This document shows positions 19,247 through 28,329 of a stretch of 52,084 nucleotides of DNA, piece by piece; within the stretch, counting starts at the first letter, position 1; every line of letters starts with the position of its first letter. Origin of the DNA: Prevotella sp. (GTDB taxonomy: Bacteria; Bacteroidota; Bacteroidia; Bacteroidales; Bacteroidaceae); assembly GCA_016284635.1 (NCBI GenBank), contig JAEEPF010000003.1, positions 1-52,084 of the forward strand, given 5' to 3'. Position numbers and translations under genes: made by a program. The notes under the pieces were generated by a model. It saw only the letters and a list, made by a program, of their open reading frames with translations, had not been told where the DNA came from and searched no databases.

Positions 19247-21346
19247 ATGAAGAGATATCTACTTTCATTACTCTTGGGTGTGCCACTCTTGTCGTCGGCA
19301 CAAAACCCCGTCATCCGCGACCAGTTCTCGGCTGACCCTACCGCGCGCGTATTTAATAATAAGGTGTACCTCTATCCCTCGCACGACATCATGCCTCCCG
19401 CAGGACAGCGGCAGGACTGGTTCTGCATGGAGGACTACCACGTGTTCTCATCCGAGAATCTCACCGACTGGACAGACCACGGTGTGATCGTCACCCAGAA
19501 CAAAGTGCCCTGGGTGCGTCCTGACTCTTATTCGATGTGGGCACCCGACTGCGTTGAGCGCAATGGCAAGTACTATTTCTACTTCCCCTCTGCTCCCAAG
19601 GATGGCCGTGGCTTTGGTATCGGTGTTGCCATCGCAGACAGTCCTGAGGGACCGTTCGTTCCTGAACCGGAGAACATCAAGGGCATCAGTGGCATCGACC
19701 CCTGCGTGCTTCAGGCATCCGACGGCAACGCCTACATCTTCTGGGGCAACGGCCGCTGTGCAAAGCTCAAGCCCAATATGAAGGAACTCGCTGACGATAC
19801 TCCCAAAGAAAAGGTGAAGTTTGGCGAACGTGAGTTTGAGGTGTATGGTGTGAACTGCCTCAAAGACCTGCCTAATCGTCAGGCAGAAGGTCCTTTCGCC
19901 TTTGAGTACAACGGCAATTATTACCTGACCTATCCGTATGTAAGAGAGAATACCGAGGTTCTTGGCTATGCCATGAGTAAGAACCCCATGGGACCTTATG
20001 AATACAAGGGCTTGATTATGGCTGAACAGCCAAATGGTTGCTGGACTAACCACCACAGCATCGTCAATTACAAAGGCCAGTGGTATCTGTTCTATCACCA
20101 CAACTATCTCTCACCGCGTGACGACAAGCGTCGTTCGGTCTGCATCGAGGAATTGTATTTCAATCCCGACGGTACCATCCAGGAGGTGACACAGACGATG
20201 CGTGGCGTAGGTATCAACAAGGCTACGGAGAAGATCGAGGTCGACCGTTACAGTGGTGCCAGCAGTGATGTGATGACAGAACTCATCGATACTGTCAATA
20301 CCTTCCGTGGTTACGAGGCCATTCTTCCCAACAAGGGAAGTTGGATCCGTTACAACGACATCGACTTCAGCTGTCTGAACGATGCTTATATTCTCATCAG
20401 CGCCAGGGCCTCAGAGAATACCTCTTTCTATGTCCGCGAGAAAACTGCCGACGGAAAGATCCTGGCAAAGATTGATATGACCGTGAAGCCCGAGACGCCC
20501 GCAGGTGCTCCCGCTATGTTCCGTCGTGACTTCAGTAACCAGTGGCTCACGATGACTTCGCCTTTGGCATTCGTTCCGAAGGGTGTCAGCGACTTGGTGA
20601 TTACCAGTGAGGGAGAGGCTGGCGTCAGCATAGATTGGGTGCAGTTCAAGAACCGTCCCAAGTACTTCTCACCTGTGACCACCGCCTCTGCGCAGCCTGA
20701 CGATGACGGTTTCATCCGTCGCTGGCTCATCCTTGAGCCCCTCGACAAGCCCAATAGCGGCAACACCGTTTTCACCGACAGCTATCTGCGTGAGAATTTT
20801 GCTACCGAGTACTTCAAGGGTCAGCAGACGATTGTTCCGAAGGATGGCCAGAAGGTGAAGGCTGTCTATCAAAAGGTGGAGGTGGCTCCTGGCTTCGGAC
20901 GCAGTTTCGGACAACAGGCCCCAGCAGAACCTAAGGTCACAACCGTGAAGCAGACGCTCACCTGGCACGCCCTCGATAGCGAGAATTACAACGTGAAGCT
21001 CTTCCGCTTCGCTGAGAAGTGGGGTCAGCAGGTCTATGGTGTCCTCTTCTGGACTGTCACGATTATCGACTGTGAGGAGGATATCGAGAACGTACGTCTC
21101 GCCGTCGGCTCCAACTCTGCTTCTATGTGGTGGCTCAATGGCGAGGAGGCGCTCCTGCTCTCCGGTGACCGTCGTATGGTGGAGGACGATGCCATGTCGT
21201 CGCGCCTCACCCTCAAGAAGGGTCGTAACATCCTCCGTGGTGCCATCATCAATGGCCCTGGCATGAGCGACTTCTGTGTCCGCTTCCTCGATGAGAAAGG
21301 AAATCCCGTTAAGAACTTCAAGGTAACAACCTCAGGAAACAAATAG
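19247..21346 (+). CDS. GH43 glycosidase (beta-xylosidase/arabinofuranosidase-like) with C-terminal modules
   Basis: 699 residues with a signal peptide to about residue 18 (LLSSAQ). The GH43 propeller covers about 25-330 with D30 (SADPTA), D151 (SGIDPCV) and E214 (AEGPFAFEYNG) as the usual triad. A CBM6-like beta domain follows (about 338-470, DRYSGASSDVMTEL to VSIDWVQFKN), then a third, beta-rich domain (about 485-695, with YGVLFWTVTIIDCEEDIENV and LNGEEALLL) of a type seen in exported Bacteroidota glycosidases. It would release xylose or arabinose from xylan side chains or ends. Followed 117 bases later by a second GH43 gene in the same direction. Confidence 0.92.
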   Translation: MKRYLLSLLLGVPLLSSAQNPVIRDQFSADPTARVFNNKVYLYPSHDIMPPAGQRQDWFCMEDYHVFSSENLTDWTDHGVIVTQNKVPWVRPDSYSMWAPDCVERNGKYYFYFPSAPKDGRGFGIGVAIADSPEGPFVPEPENIKGISGIDPCVLQASDGNAYIFWGNGRCAKLKPNMKELADDTPKEKVKFGEREFEVYGVNCLKDLPNRQAEGPFAFEYNGNYYLTYPYVRENTEVLGYAMSKNPMGPYEYKGLIMAEQPNGCWTNHHSIVNYKGQWYLFYHHNYLSPRDDKRRSVCIEELYFNPDGTIQEVTQTMRGVGINKATEKIEVDRYSGASSDVMTELIDTVNTFRGYEAILPNKGSWIRYNDIDFSCLNDAYILISARASENTSFYVREKTADGKILAKIDMTVKPETPAGAPAMFRRDFSNQWLTMTSPLAFVPKGVSDLVITSEGEAGVSIDWVQFKNRPKYFSPVTTASAQPDDDGFIRRWLILEPLDKPNSGNTVFTDSYLRENFATEYFKGQQTIVPKDGQKVKAVYQKVEVAPGFGRSFGQQAPAEPKVTTVKQTLTWHALDSENYNVKLFRFAEKWGQQVYGVLFWTVTIIDCEEDIENVRLAVGSNSASMWWLNGEEALLLSGDRRMVEDDAMSSRLTLKKGRNILRGAIINGPGMSDFCVRFLDEKGNPVKNFKVTTSGNK

Positions 21347-21358
21347 TAATTTAGAATG

Positions 21359-21437
21359 AGAAAAGAAACGAATTGCCATAATTAATCATAATTTGCCATA
21401 ATAATTACGGGAAATTACGCATTATTACGGGAATTAG
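21359..21437 (+). repeat. AT-rich dispersed repeat (GAAACGAATTGCCATAATTA family)
   Basis: Between the two GH43 genes: units of AATTGCCATAATTAATCATA and AATTACGGGAAATTACG. Related copies in inverted orientation lie at 45139-45204 and 45686-45758 in the small-gene cassette. Confidence 0.7.
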
Positions 21438-21462
21438 TTTCCATTAAAAATAGAAGAAGAAT

Positions 21463-22917
21463 ATGAAAAGATATTTGTTAAGTGCAACATTAGCTGTTTC
21501 AGCTCATTTGTTTTGCGTAGCGCAGATTGGCGCACCTTATATCCACGACCCCTCGACACTGGCTGAGTGCGACGGTAAGTATTATACTTTCGGCACTGGC
21601 GGTGGAGGCCTGATCTCTGAAGACGGCTGGAGCTGGAACTCTGGCGCAGATCGTCCTGGTGGCGGTGCTGCCCCCGATGTATTGAAGATCGGTGACCGTT
21701 ACCTCTGCATCTACGGTGCCACCGGCGGTGGCCTCGGCGGTGGTCATGCAGGTCGTATCCTCACGATGTGGAACAAGACCCTCGACCCGAAGTCGCCCGA
21801 CTTCAAGTGGTCTGAAGCTACAGAGGTGTGTTTCTCTGATGGTATGGAGGATCAGGATGCCATCGACCCAGGTTTGCTGTTGGATCCCACCACAGGTCGT
21901 CTTTGGGTGAGCTATGGCACCTACTTCGGCACCATCCGTCTCATCGAGCTCGACCCCAAGACGGGCTTCCGCAAGGCTGGCAACAAGGAGAAGGACATTG
22001 CCATCGATTGTGAGGCCTCCGACCTCATGTATCGCGACGGCTGGTACTATCTGCTCGGCACTCATGGTACCTGTTGCGATGGTGTCAACTCCACCTATAA
22101 TATCGTAGTTGGCCGTTCCAAGAGTGTTGAAGGTCCATATATCGACAACGTAGGCCGTGATATGTTCCATGGTGGTGGTAAGATGGTTATCGCTGCCGAG
22201 AAGCGTGCCTGTGGTGCAGGACACTTCGGACGTTTCATCGTCGATGAGGGTGTCGAGGTGATGTCATTCCACTGGGAGGCAGACTTCGAACTCAGTGGCC
22301 GTTCCACGCTCGCCATCCGTCCTCTGGTATGGAAGAACGGCTGGCCTGTGGCTGGCGACAACTTCAAGGGCGGCAACTTCGCCATCTTGTCTGAGCGCCG
22401 TGGCTATGCCCTCGAACTCACCGTTGACTTTGCCCGCATGCAGCAACAGCGTCAGGGTTGGTTCAACCGCAATCAGATGCAAGAGCCTGCCAAACCCATC
22501 GCCAACCAGACATTGGATGAAGTTAAGGGTAGTTGGCCCGAGGGTGACATTCCTGCCCGTATCGGCGACTATATGTACCGTCCCCACCAGCGCTGGACCA
22601 TTACACCTGTTGATGAGGCTGGTGGCTACCTGAGCAATCCCTATTTCAAGATCACCATAGAAGGTACAGACCGTGCACTCGCCGCTACTGCAGCATGCGA
22701 GGTGACCACCGTTCCTGCCTACACCGGTGCTGACGAACAACTCTGGCGCATCGAGCAACTCACCGACGGTACCTACCGCATCATGCCGAAGGCTATCCCC
22801 GGCATCGAGGGCATAAACACCAAGTACTGCCTCTACTCTGCCGGCGACTCTACCCCGACGCTCGCTGTCTATGACTTTAATAGTGACAACTCCAAGTGGA
22901 ATTTTAGTAACCGTTAA
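21463..22917 (+). CDS. GH43 enzyme of the arabinanase-like type
   Basis: 484 residues with a signal peptide to about residue 20 (LFCVAQ). The five-blade propeller (about 24-330) shows D29 (YIHDPS), D135 (DAIDPGLLL) and E184 (DCEASDLMYR) as the likely catalytic triad, with THGTCCDG and a glycine-rich GTGGGGLISEDGWSW loop typical of the endo/exo-arabinanase branch. The C-terminal part (about 370-484, RWTITPVDEAGG, QLWRIEQLTDGTYRI) resembles a ricin-like or beta-trefoil fold. The activity on arabinose-containing side chains is inferred. Same direction and probably same transcript as the GH43 gene upstream. Confidence 0.88.
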   Translation: MKRYLLSATLAVSAHLFCVAQIGAPYIHDPSTLAECDGKYYTFGTGGGGLISEDGWSWNSGADRPGGGAAPDVLKIGDRYLCIYGATGGGLGGGHAGRILTMWNKTLDPKSPDFKWSEATEVCFSDGMEDQDAIDPGLLLDPTTGRLWVSYGTYFGTIRLIELDPKTGFRKAGNKEKDIAIDCEASDLMYRDGWYYLLGTHGTCCDGVNSTYNIVVGRSKSVEGPYIDNVGRDMFHGGGKMVIAAEKRACGAGHFGRFIVDEGVEVMSFHWEADFELSGRSTLAIRPLVWKNGWPVAGDNFKGGNFAILSERRGYALELTVDFARMQQQRQGWFNRNQMQEPAKPIANQTLDEVKGSWPEGDIPARIGDYMYRPHQRWTITPVDEAGGYLSNPYFKITIEGTDRALAATAACEVTTVPAYTGADEQLWRIEQLTDGTYRIMPKAIPGIEGINTKYCLYSAGDSTPTLAVYDFNSDNSKWNFSNR

Positions 22918-23028
22918 ATAATAAAGGTTTAAAGGCAAAAGTTTTTAAAATATAACAATTGTTTTATCATTTGTAACATTTGGCCGCTACAGATAGCAGG
23001 CATAAACAATATGATACATATTATAAAA

Positions 23029-23056
23029 CTTGTTTAATTAATATTAATTAATTTTG
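23029..23056 (+). promoter_or_regulatory. Probable promoter of the xus transport genes
   Basis: TAATTTTG (23049-23056) is 35 bases before the ATG at 23092 and fits the -7 box; CTTG at 23029-23032 is closer than usual (16-base spacer), so the -33 box is uncertain. Confidence 0.5.
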
Positions 23057-23091
23057 CACCTCGATAATAGTGTTGAATCAAAATCAGCAAG

Positions 23092-26000
23092 ATGAAACAG
23101 TTTAGTATTTTGTTGTTGACGATGTTGTTCTGTACGACGATGTGGGCCCAGAAGGTCGATATCAAGGGAACCGTTGTCGATACAAACGGCGAGGCGCTGA
23201 TAGGTGCCTCAGTCGTCGTCAAGGGAAACACATCGGTCGGTACGATTACCGATTTCGATGGAAACTTCTCTTTGAGTGTTCCTTCTGAGAGCACGGTCAT
23301 CGTTGTCTCTTACGTAGGAATGGATAGCCGCGAACTGAAAGTCGGTAAGCAGCGTAATTTTAACATTTCGCTATCTGACAATACTCAGCTCACGGAAGTG
23401 GTAGTCGTTGGTTTCGGCCAGCAGAAGAAAGCCTCAGTGGTAGGTGCCATTACCCAGACAACTGGTGAAGTTCTTGAACGTTCAGCAGGTATCGGTAGTG
23501 TCAGTGCAGCACTGACGGGTAACGTGCCTGGTGTTGCCACCATCGCTTCTACTGGTCAGCCGGGTGAAGAGGATCCGCGAATTTATATTCGTGGTGCAGC
23601 AGCCTGGAACACGGATGCTCAGCCGCTGATCCTTGTGGATGGTGTCGAGCGTGAGATCAAGTCCGTGGATGTGACATCAGTCGCTACTGTCTCTGTACTG
23701 AAGGATGCTTCCGCTACAGCCGTCTATGGTGTGAAAGGTGCTAACGGCGTTATCCTGATTACCACCAAGCGTGGTGTGGAAGGCAAGGCGAAGATCGATG
23801 TCGGTTTCAACGCCACGTTGAAGGCTGTGTCAAAACTCCCGCGTAAGTATGATTCCTACGATGGCTATATGTACCGCAACCAGGCCATTGAGCATGAGCT
23901 TGCCATCGGTGGTGATGCTTCTTGGGCATACTACCGTCCACAGACATTCATCGAGAACTTCCGCAATCAGGACTATAGAGTCAAGCCTAACTATAGCGCC
24001 GACGGTACCTACCTCGGCGAATACAGCCAGGCAGAGCGCTATGCCAACATTGACTGGCAGGATGAGATGTTCGAATCAACCGCTTTCTCATATAATACAA
24101 ACCTCAATATCTCTGGTGGTACACAGTTCGTGAAGTATTTCGTGGCCTTCGACTTCCAGAACGAAGGTGATATGACGAAGATTTGGGATAACCATCAGGG
24201 GTATACCGGTGGTTATGCCTACAACCGTTTGAATGTTCGTTCAAACCTGGACTTCCAGATTACGAAGACCACTCAGTTCAAGGTGAACCTGGCAGGTTCG
24301 AATGCCCAGCAGAAGACCCCGCGTTATTATTATGGTAATAATGGCGAGTTCTTCCAGCAGCAGAAGTGGGCCGGTGCCTATGGTATGGCGCCCAACCTCT
24401 TCCCCGTTCAGTTCTCTGACGGATCTTGGGGTTACTACCCGTTGGTTTCCAACATTGAGAACTCTCCTGCAAGTGTGGCAACGTCAGGTTATGAGTTGAA
24501 AACCATCACCCGTGTGTTCACTGACTTTGCCCTTGAGCAGAAACTTGATTTCATCACGAAGGGCCTTGTCGCACGTGGTACCATCTCTTGGGACAACCAG
24601 TTCAATGAGAGTGACCGTGGTATCTCCGACTTGCACACCACCAAGAAAGCGTATATGCTTCCTGAGGTAGGTCAGATGCTTTGGGAGAATGAAATCAATG
24701 CTACAACAGGTTTCGATTTCTATGAGAGCCGTGACTGGTCAACAGTTGCAGGTACTGTGAATCAAACATACCGTGCAACGGAAATGTCGCTCCAACTCTT
24801 CTGGGGTCGTCAGTTCGGTGACCATAACGTGACGCTCATGGGTAACTGGAAACGCCGTATCCAGGCAGGTAATGCAGACCTCGAGGATCGTCGTGAGGAC
24901 TGGGTGTTCCGTTCCACATACGACTATAAGAGCAGGTATTTCGCCGAGGTCAACGGTGCTTACAACGGTTCACAGAAATTCTCTCCAGACAACCGCTTCG
25001 TATTCTTCGCTTCAGGAGCCTTAGGATGGATGATCTCGGAAGAGAAATTCATGAAGAAACTGAAGGATAAGAAGATTATAGATATGTTCAAGATCCGTGG
25101 TTCTATCGGTGAGATCGGTGATGACGCCGGTGGTGCACGCTGGGCTTACCTGACCACTTGGGAAGTCACGAACAGTGGTAATGGTTTCAACATGGGTCTT
25201 GACGGTTCTGCAAGCCCGTTCATCGGATATAAGGAAGCGGTGATTGCCAACCCTGACCTCCGTTGGGCAACGGTGGTGAAAAAGAACATCGGTTTCGACT
25301 ATGCGATCCTTGGTGGTATGTTTGCAGGTAGTTTCGACTATTTCCGCGACGACCGTAAAGATATCTTCATCTCGGGAAGCAACCGTTCAGTGCCTTCTTA
25401 CTATGGTGCAGCCACGAACCCTGACATCAACAAGGGTAAGATGAAGAACCACGGTTTCGAGTTTGAAGTCCGTTTCAACAAGGTATTGAACAATGGCATG
25501 CGCTTCTGGGCAAACGCCAACTACACGTACGCGCATAATGAAATTATAGAAAAGGATGACCCCGCTCTGATTCCTGCTTACCGTAAGGCACAGGGCTATT
25601 CTCAGGGCCAGTACATTTCGTTTATTGACAACGGTTTCATTGGTACCTATGATGAACTCTATAGTACGCCTGCACGAGAGAAGGACGATAGCCAGGTACT
25701 CATCGGTGACCATTATATTGTAGACTTCAATGGTGACGGTGTTGTTGATGAAACAAATGACCAGGCTCCTTACGGTTATACCGGTACTCCGGAACACACC
25801 TACAACGCCACGATCGGCTGGGAGTGGAAAGGCTGGAGCTGCTTTGCCCAGTTATATGGAGCAACAGGCGTTACTCGTGACGTAGGCCTCCATTCTTTCA
25901 ATAATAAGCTTCTGACTGTATATGACAATGGTGTTTGGTGGAATCCGGTAGACAGAGGCGGTGAAGTCGTTGTACCACGATTCACCACACAGGTTTCCTA

Positions 26001-26253
26001 CAACGACGGTACACAGTATCTTTATGACGGCTCCTATTTCCGTCTGAAGAACGTGGAGATTGCTTATACATGGACGAAGGGCTGGATCAAGAAGCTTGGT
26101 TTCACAAGTTTGAAGCTTTACGTGAATGGTAACAACCTCTTCCTGATCACAAAGATGCCTGACGACCGTGAGAGTAACTACGGATTCAGTGGTGGCGGTG
26201 GTGCCTACCCGACTGTCAGACGTTATAACTTCGGAATTAAGCTTAACATTTAA
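23092..26253 (+). CDS. xusA: SusC-like TonB-dependent xylo-oligosaccharide transporter (XusA-like)
   Basis: 1053 residues with a signal peptide ending near residue 19 (TTMWAQ). A carboxypeptidase-regulatory-like domain (VDIKGTVVDTNGEALIGASV to about 95), TonB box (TEVVVVGFG, about 101-109), plug (PLILVDGVEREI, VLKDASATAVYGVKGANGVI) and 22-strand barrel ending in NFGIKLNI are all present. With the SusD gene 15 bases downstream it forms the first of two SusC/SusD pairs. The order SusC-SusD-SusC-SusD-lipoprotein-GH10 is that of the xylan utilization system of Prevotella bryantii (xusA-E, xyn10C), on which the names rest. Confidence 0.93.
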   Translation: MKQFSILLLTMLFCTTMWAQKVDIKGTVVDTNGEALIGASVVVKGNTSVGTITDFDGNFSLSVPSESTVIVVSYVGMDSRELKVGKQRNFNISLSDNTQLTEVVVVGFGQQKKASVVGAITQTTGEVLERSAGIGSVSAALTGNVPGVATIASTGQPGEEDPRIYIRGAAAWNTDAQPLILVDGVEREIKSVDVTSVATVSVLKDASATAVYGVKGANGVILITTKRGVEGKAKIDVGFNATLKAVSKLPRKYDSYDGYMYRNQAIEHELAIGGDASWAYYRPQTFIENFRNQDYRVKPNYSADGTYLGEYSQAERYANIDWQDEMFESTAFSYNTNLNISGGTQFVKYFVAFDFQNEGDMTKIWDNHQGYTGGYAYNRLNVRSNLDFQITKTTQFKVNLAGSNAQQKTPRYYYGNNGEFFQQQKWAGAYGMAPNLFPVQFSDGSWGYYPLVSNIENSPASVATSGYELKTITRVFTDFALEQKLDFITKGLVARGTISWDNQFNESDRGISDLHTTKKAYMLPEVGQMLWENEINATTGFDFYESRDWSTVAGTVNQTYRATEMSLQLFWGRQFGDHNVTLMGNWKRRIQAGNADLEDRREDWVFRSTYDYKSRYFAEVNGAYNGSQKFSPDNRFVFFASGALGWMISEEKFMKKLKDKKIIDMFKIRGSIGEIGDDAGGARWAYLTTWEVTNSGNGFNMGLDGSASPFIGYKEAVIANPDLRWATVVKKNIGFDYAILGGMFAGSFDYFRDDRKDIFISGSNRSVPSYYGAATNPDINKGKMKNHGFEFEVRFNKVLNNGMRFWANANYTYAHNEIIEKDDPALIPAYRKAQGYSQGQYISFIDNGFIGTYDELYSTPAREKDDSQVLIGDHYIVDFNGDGVVDETNDQAPYGYTGTPEHTYNATIGWEWKGWSCFAQLYGATGVTRDVGLHSFNNKLLTVYDNGVWWNPVDRGGEVVVPRFTTQVSYNDGTQYLYDGSYFRLKNVEIAYTWTKGWIKKLGFTSLKLYVNGNNLFLITKMPDDRESNYGFSGGGGAYPTVRRYNFGIKLNI

Positions 26254-26267
26254 CGGCGTATACGATT

Positions 26268-28286
26268 ATGAAATATTATAATGACATAAAATCCCTCTTG
26301 TGTGGTTCGCTGCTCCTTGTGGCAGGCGCTTCCATCACTTCCTGCACCGACTGGCTCGACAAGGATCCGGAGTCTATCGTGGCAGAGGATGAGGCCTTCA
26401 AGAACTTCCGCAACTTCCAGGGATATATTGAGGAAATCTATAACCTGATTCCTGATAAGGAGAAGGTTAACTATTGTACCGCATGGAATTTCGGTGATGA
26501 CGCTGTTCACAATCCCGAGGGCTATGCACACATGGATCACCAGGTAGACCTTGGTAACTATCGTAACTGGGTTAGCAACACACAGTGCTGGTTAAAAGGT
26601 GGCACCTATAATGGCAGACGTCAGTCACTCTGGGATAACTCATGGTACTGCATTCGTAAGTGTAACATGGGTATTGAGAACATTAAGTCTCTCGTAGGAA
26701 CTGACGAAGAGCGTGACCTGTTGCTCGGACAGATGTATTTCTTCCGTGCATGGTGGCATTTCGAAGTGATGTGCTATTTCGGCGGCATGCCATACATCGA
26801 CGAGGCTTTTGGTTCAGAAATCCCTGAACTGCCCCGCCTTTCTTTCCAGGAATGTGCAGACCGCTGCGCAGAGGATTTTGAAAGGGCATACGACCTTCTT
26901 CCTTACGACTGGGACGAGACACTGGCTGGTATGCAGACTGCAGGAAAGAACGACCTGCGTGTCAACAAGTTCATGGCACTCTGCTATCTGGGTAAGTGCT
27001 ATCTCTGGGCTGGTTCTCCTCTCATGAAGGAGTTTGAGAAGACCAAGGACGGTGGCGTTGCTCAGCTCTTAGGTGCCAGCAGCAACGGCAAGACCTATGA
27101 TTATGATGTCGCATACTGTAAGAAGGCTGCTGAGACTCTTGGCAAGGCGCTTGATCTGGTAAAGAAAGGAACAGTGAAGTATAAGTTGGCAGAATTCAGG
27201 TATTCCAGCATCTATGATCACGAGCGTGACGAGAATGCAGAGTCCTGCTACTCAGACATCTTCTATACTGTGAAGCAGAGTTGGATGATGCCTGGTTCTA
27301 CGGAGGCCATCTTCCGTGGTGCTTATCCTGGTACGAACTCTGCCAACTGGAACTGCGCCAAGATCTTCGGTCCGAAGGTCGCAGGTCTCGTGGCTCACGA
27401 TAACATCATTCACCACCCGACAGCCAACCTCGTAGATCAGTACGGAATGGCCAATGGACAGCCTATCTATCTGGTTCAGAATGGTCAGTATGTGATTAAC
27501 GAGAAAGCCGGATGGGATCCTGAACATCCCTACAAGGATCGTGACCCGCGCTTATATCACGATATCGTGTTCGATGGTTTCCACTATGTACTCAGTACAG
27601 ATGCCTTGGATGGCGAACAGAAGAAACTTGAGTATTGTGATCTTTTCACCGGCGGTGCCATGCGTGCTGTTGACAATGCAAGTAGTACGGGTTATTTCAT
27701 CCAGAAGCTTGTTCCTCACCAGTGTAACGAAGGTGACAGATGGTACGACTGGGATTATGCCTTCCAGAGCTATCTGCCTTATATGCGCCTGGCTGACATC
27801 TATCTGATGTATGCAGAGGCAAGGGCTGCTATCGCAAATAGTGCCAGTGACCTGAAGGACAGACCTACCTATTGTCCGTCGTATTCTGCTGTTGAGGCCA
27901 TCAACGCACTCCGTGACCGTGTGAACTCTGACGACTATCCTATGGAGCATGTCGTAGCTAACTGTATGGACACCAGGGAGCATTTTCTTGATGAGGTGCG
28001 CCGTGAGCGTGCTGTGGAGCTTGCCTTCGAAGGTTTCCGCTGGTGTGACCTTCAGCGCTGGCTTCTTCTGACAGAGGCTCCTTACACGGTGAAATACTCT
28101 CATGAGTTTGAGCGCCTGGAAGATGCTGCCTGGTTTAAGGATCATGATCCAAAGGACGCAAAGGTTGGAAACTTCCACAAGGAGGAGTTGATCAGCCGTC
28201 GTCTGGAATCAAAGCACTATTGGTTCCCGCTTCCCGACAAGGACATCTATCTTTATGAAGGATTCCCCCAGAACCCGGGATGGTAA
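26268..28286 (+). CDS. xusB: SusD-like glycan-binding lipoprotein (XusB-like)
   Basis: 672 residues with a lipoprotein signal (GASITSC, lipid-modified C26). The SusD/RagB helical (TPR-like) core is seen in LLGQMYFFRAWWHFEVMCYF and VNKFMALCYLGKCYLW, and the C-terminal family motif in VRRERAVELAFEGFRWCDLQ followed by KHYWFPLPDKDIYLYEGFPQ-NPGW. It caps the XusA-like transporter at the cell surface and captures xylo-oligosaccharides. Starts 15 bases after xusA, so co-transcribed. Confidence 0.93.
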   Translation: MKYYNDIKSLLCGSLLLVAGASITSCTDWLDKDPESIVAEDEAFKNFRNFQGYIEEIYNLIPDKEKVNYCTAWNFGDDAVHNPEGYAHMDHQVDLGNYRNWVSNTQCWLKGGTYNGRRQSLWDNSWYCIRKCNMGIENIKSLVGTDEERDLLLGQMYFFRAWWHFEVMCYFGGMPYIDEAFGSEIPELPRLSFQECADRCAEDFERAYDLLPYDWDETLAGMQTAGKNDLRVNKFMALCYLGKCYLWAGSPLMKEFEKTKDGGVAQLLGASSNGKTYDYDVAYCKKAAETLGKALDLVKKGTVKYKLAEFRYSSIYDHERDENAESCYSDIFYTVKQSWMMPGSTEAIFRGAYPGTNSANWNCAKIFGPKVAGLVAHDNIIHHPTANLVDQYGMANGQPIYLVQNGQYVINEKAGWDPEHPYKDRDPRLYHDIVFDGFHYVLSTDALDGEQKKLEYCDLFTGGAMRAVDNASSTGYFIQKLVPHQCNEGDRWYDWDYAFQSYLPYMRLADIYLMYAEARAAIANSASDLKDRPTYCPSYSAVEAINALRDRVNSDDYPMEHVVANCMDTREHFLDEVRRERAVELAFEGFRWCDLQRWLLLTEAPYTVKYSHEFERLEDAAWFKDHDPKDAKVGNFHKEELISRRLESKHYWFPLPDKDIYLYEGFPQNPGW

Positions 28287-28290
28287 GACA

Positions 28291-28329
28291 ATGGCAATTG
28301 ATAATTGATAATTGAAAATTGACAATTTT
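28291..28329 (+). repeat. AATTGATAATTGAAAATTG dispersed repeat before xusC
   Basis: Tandem ATTGATA and ATTGAAA units run up to the start codon at 28330. The same family precedes the next three genes (31288, 33182, 34368) and the primase-like gene (44348). Confidence 0.8.
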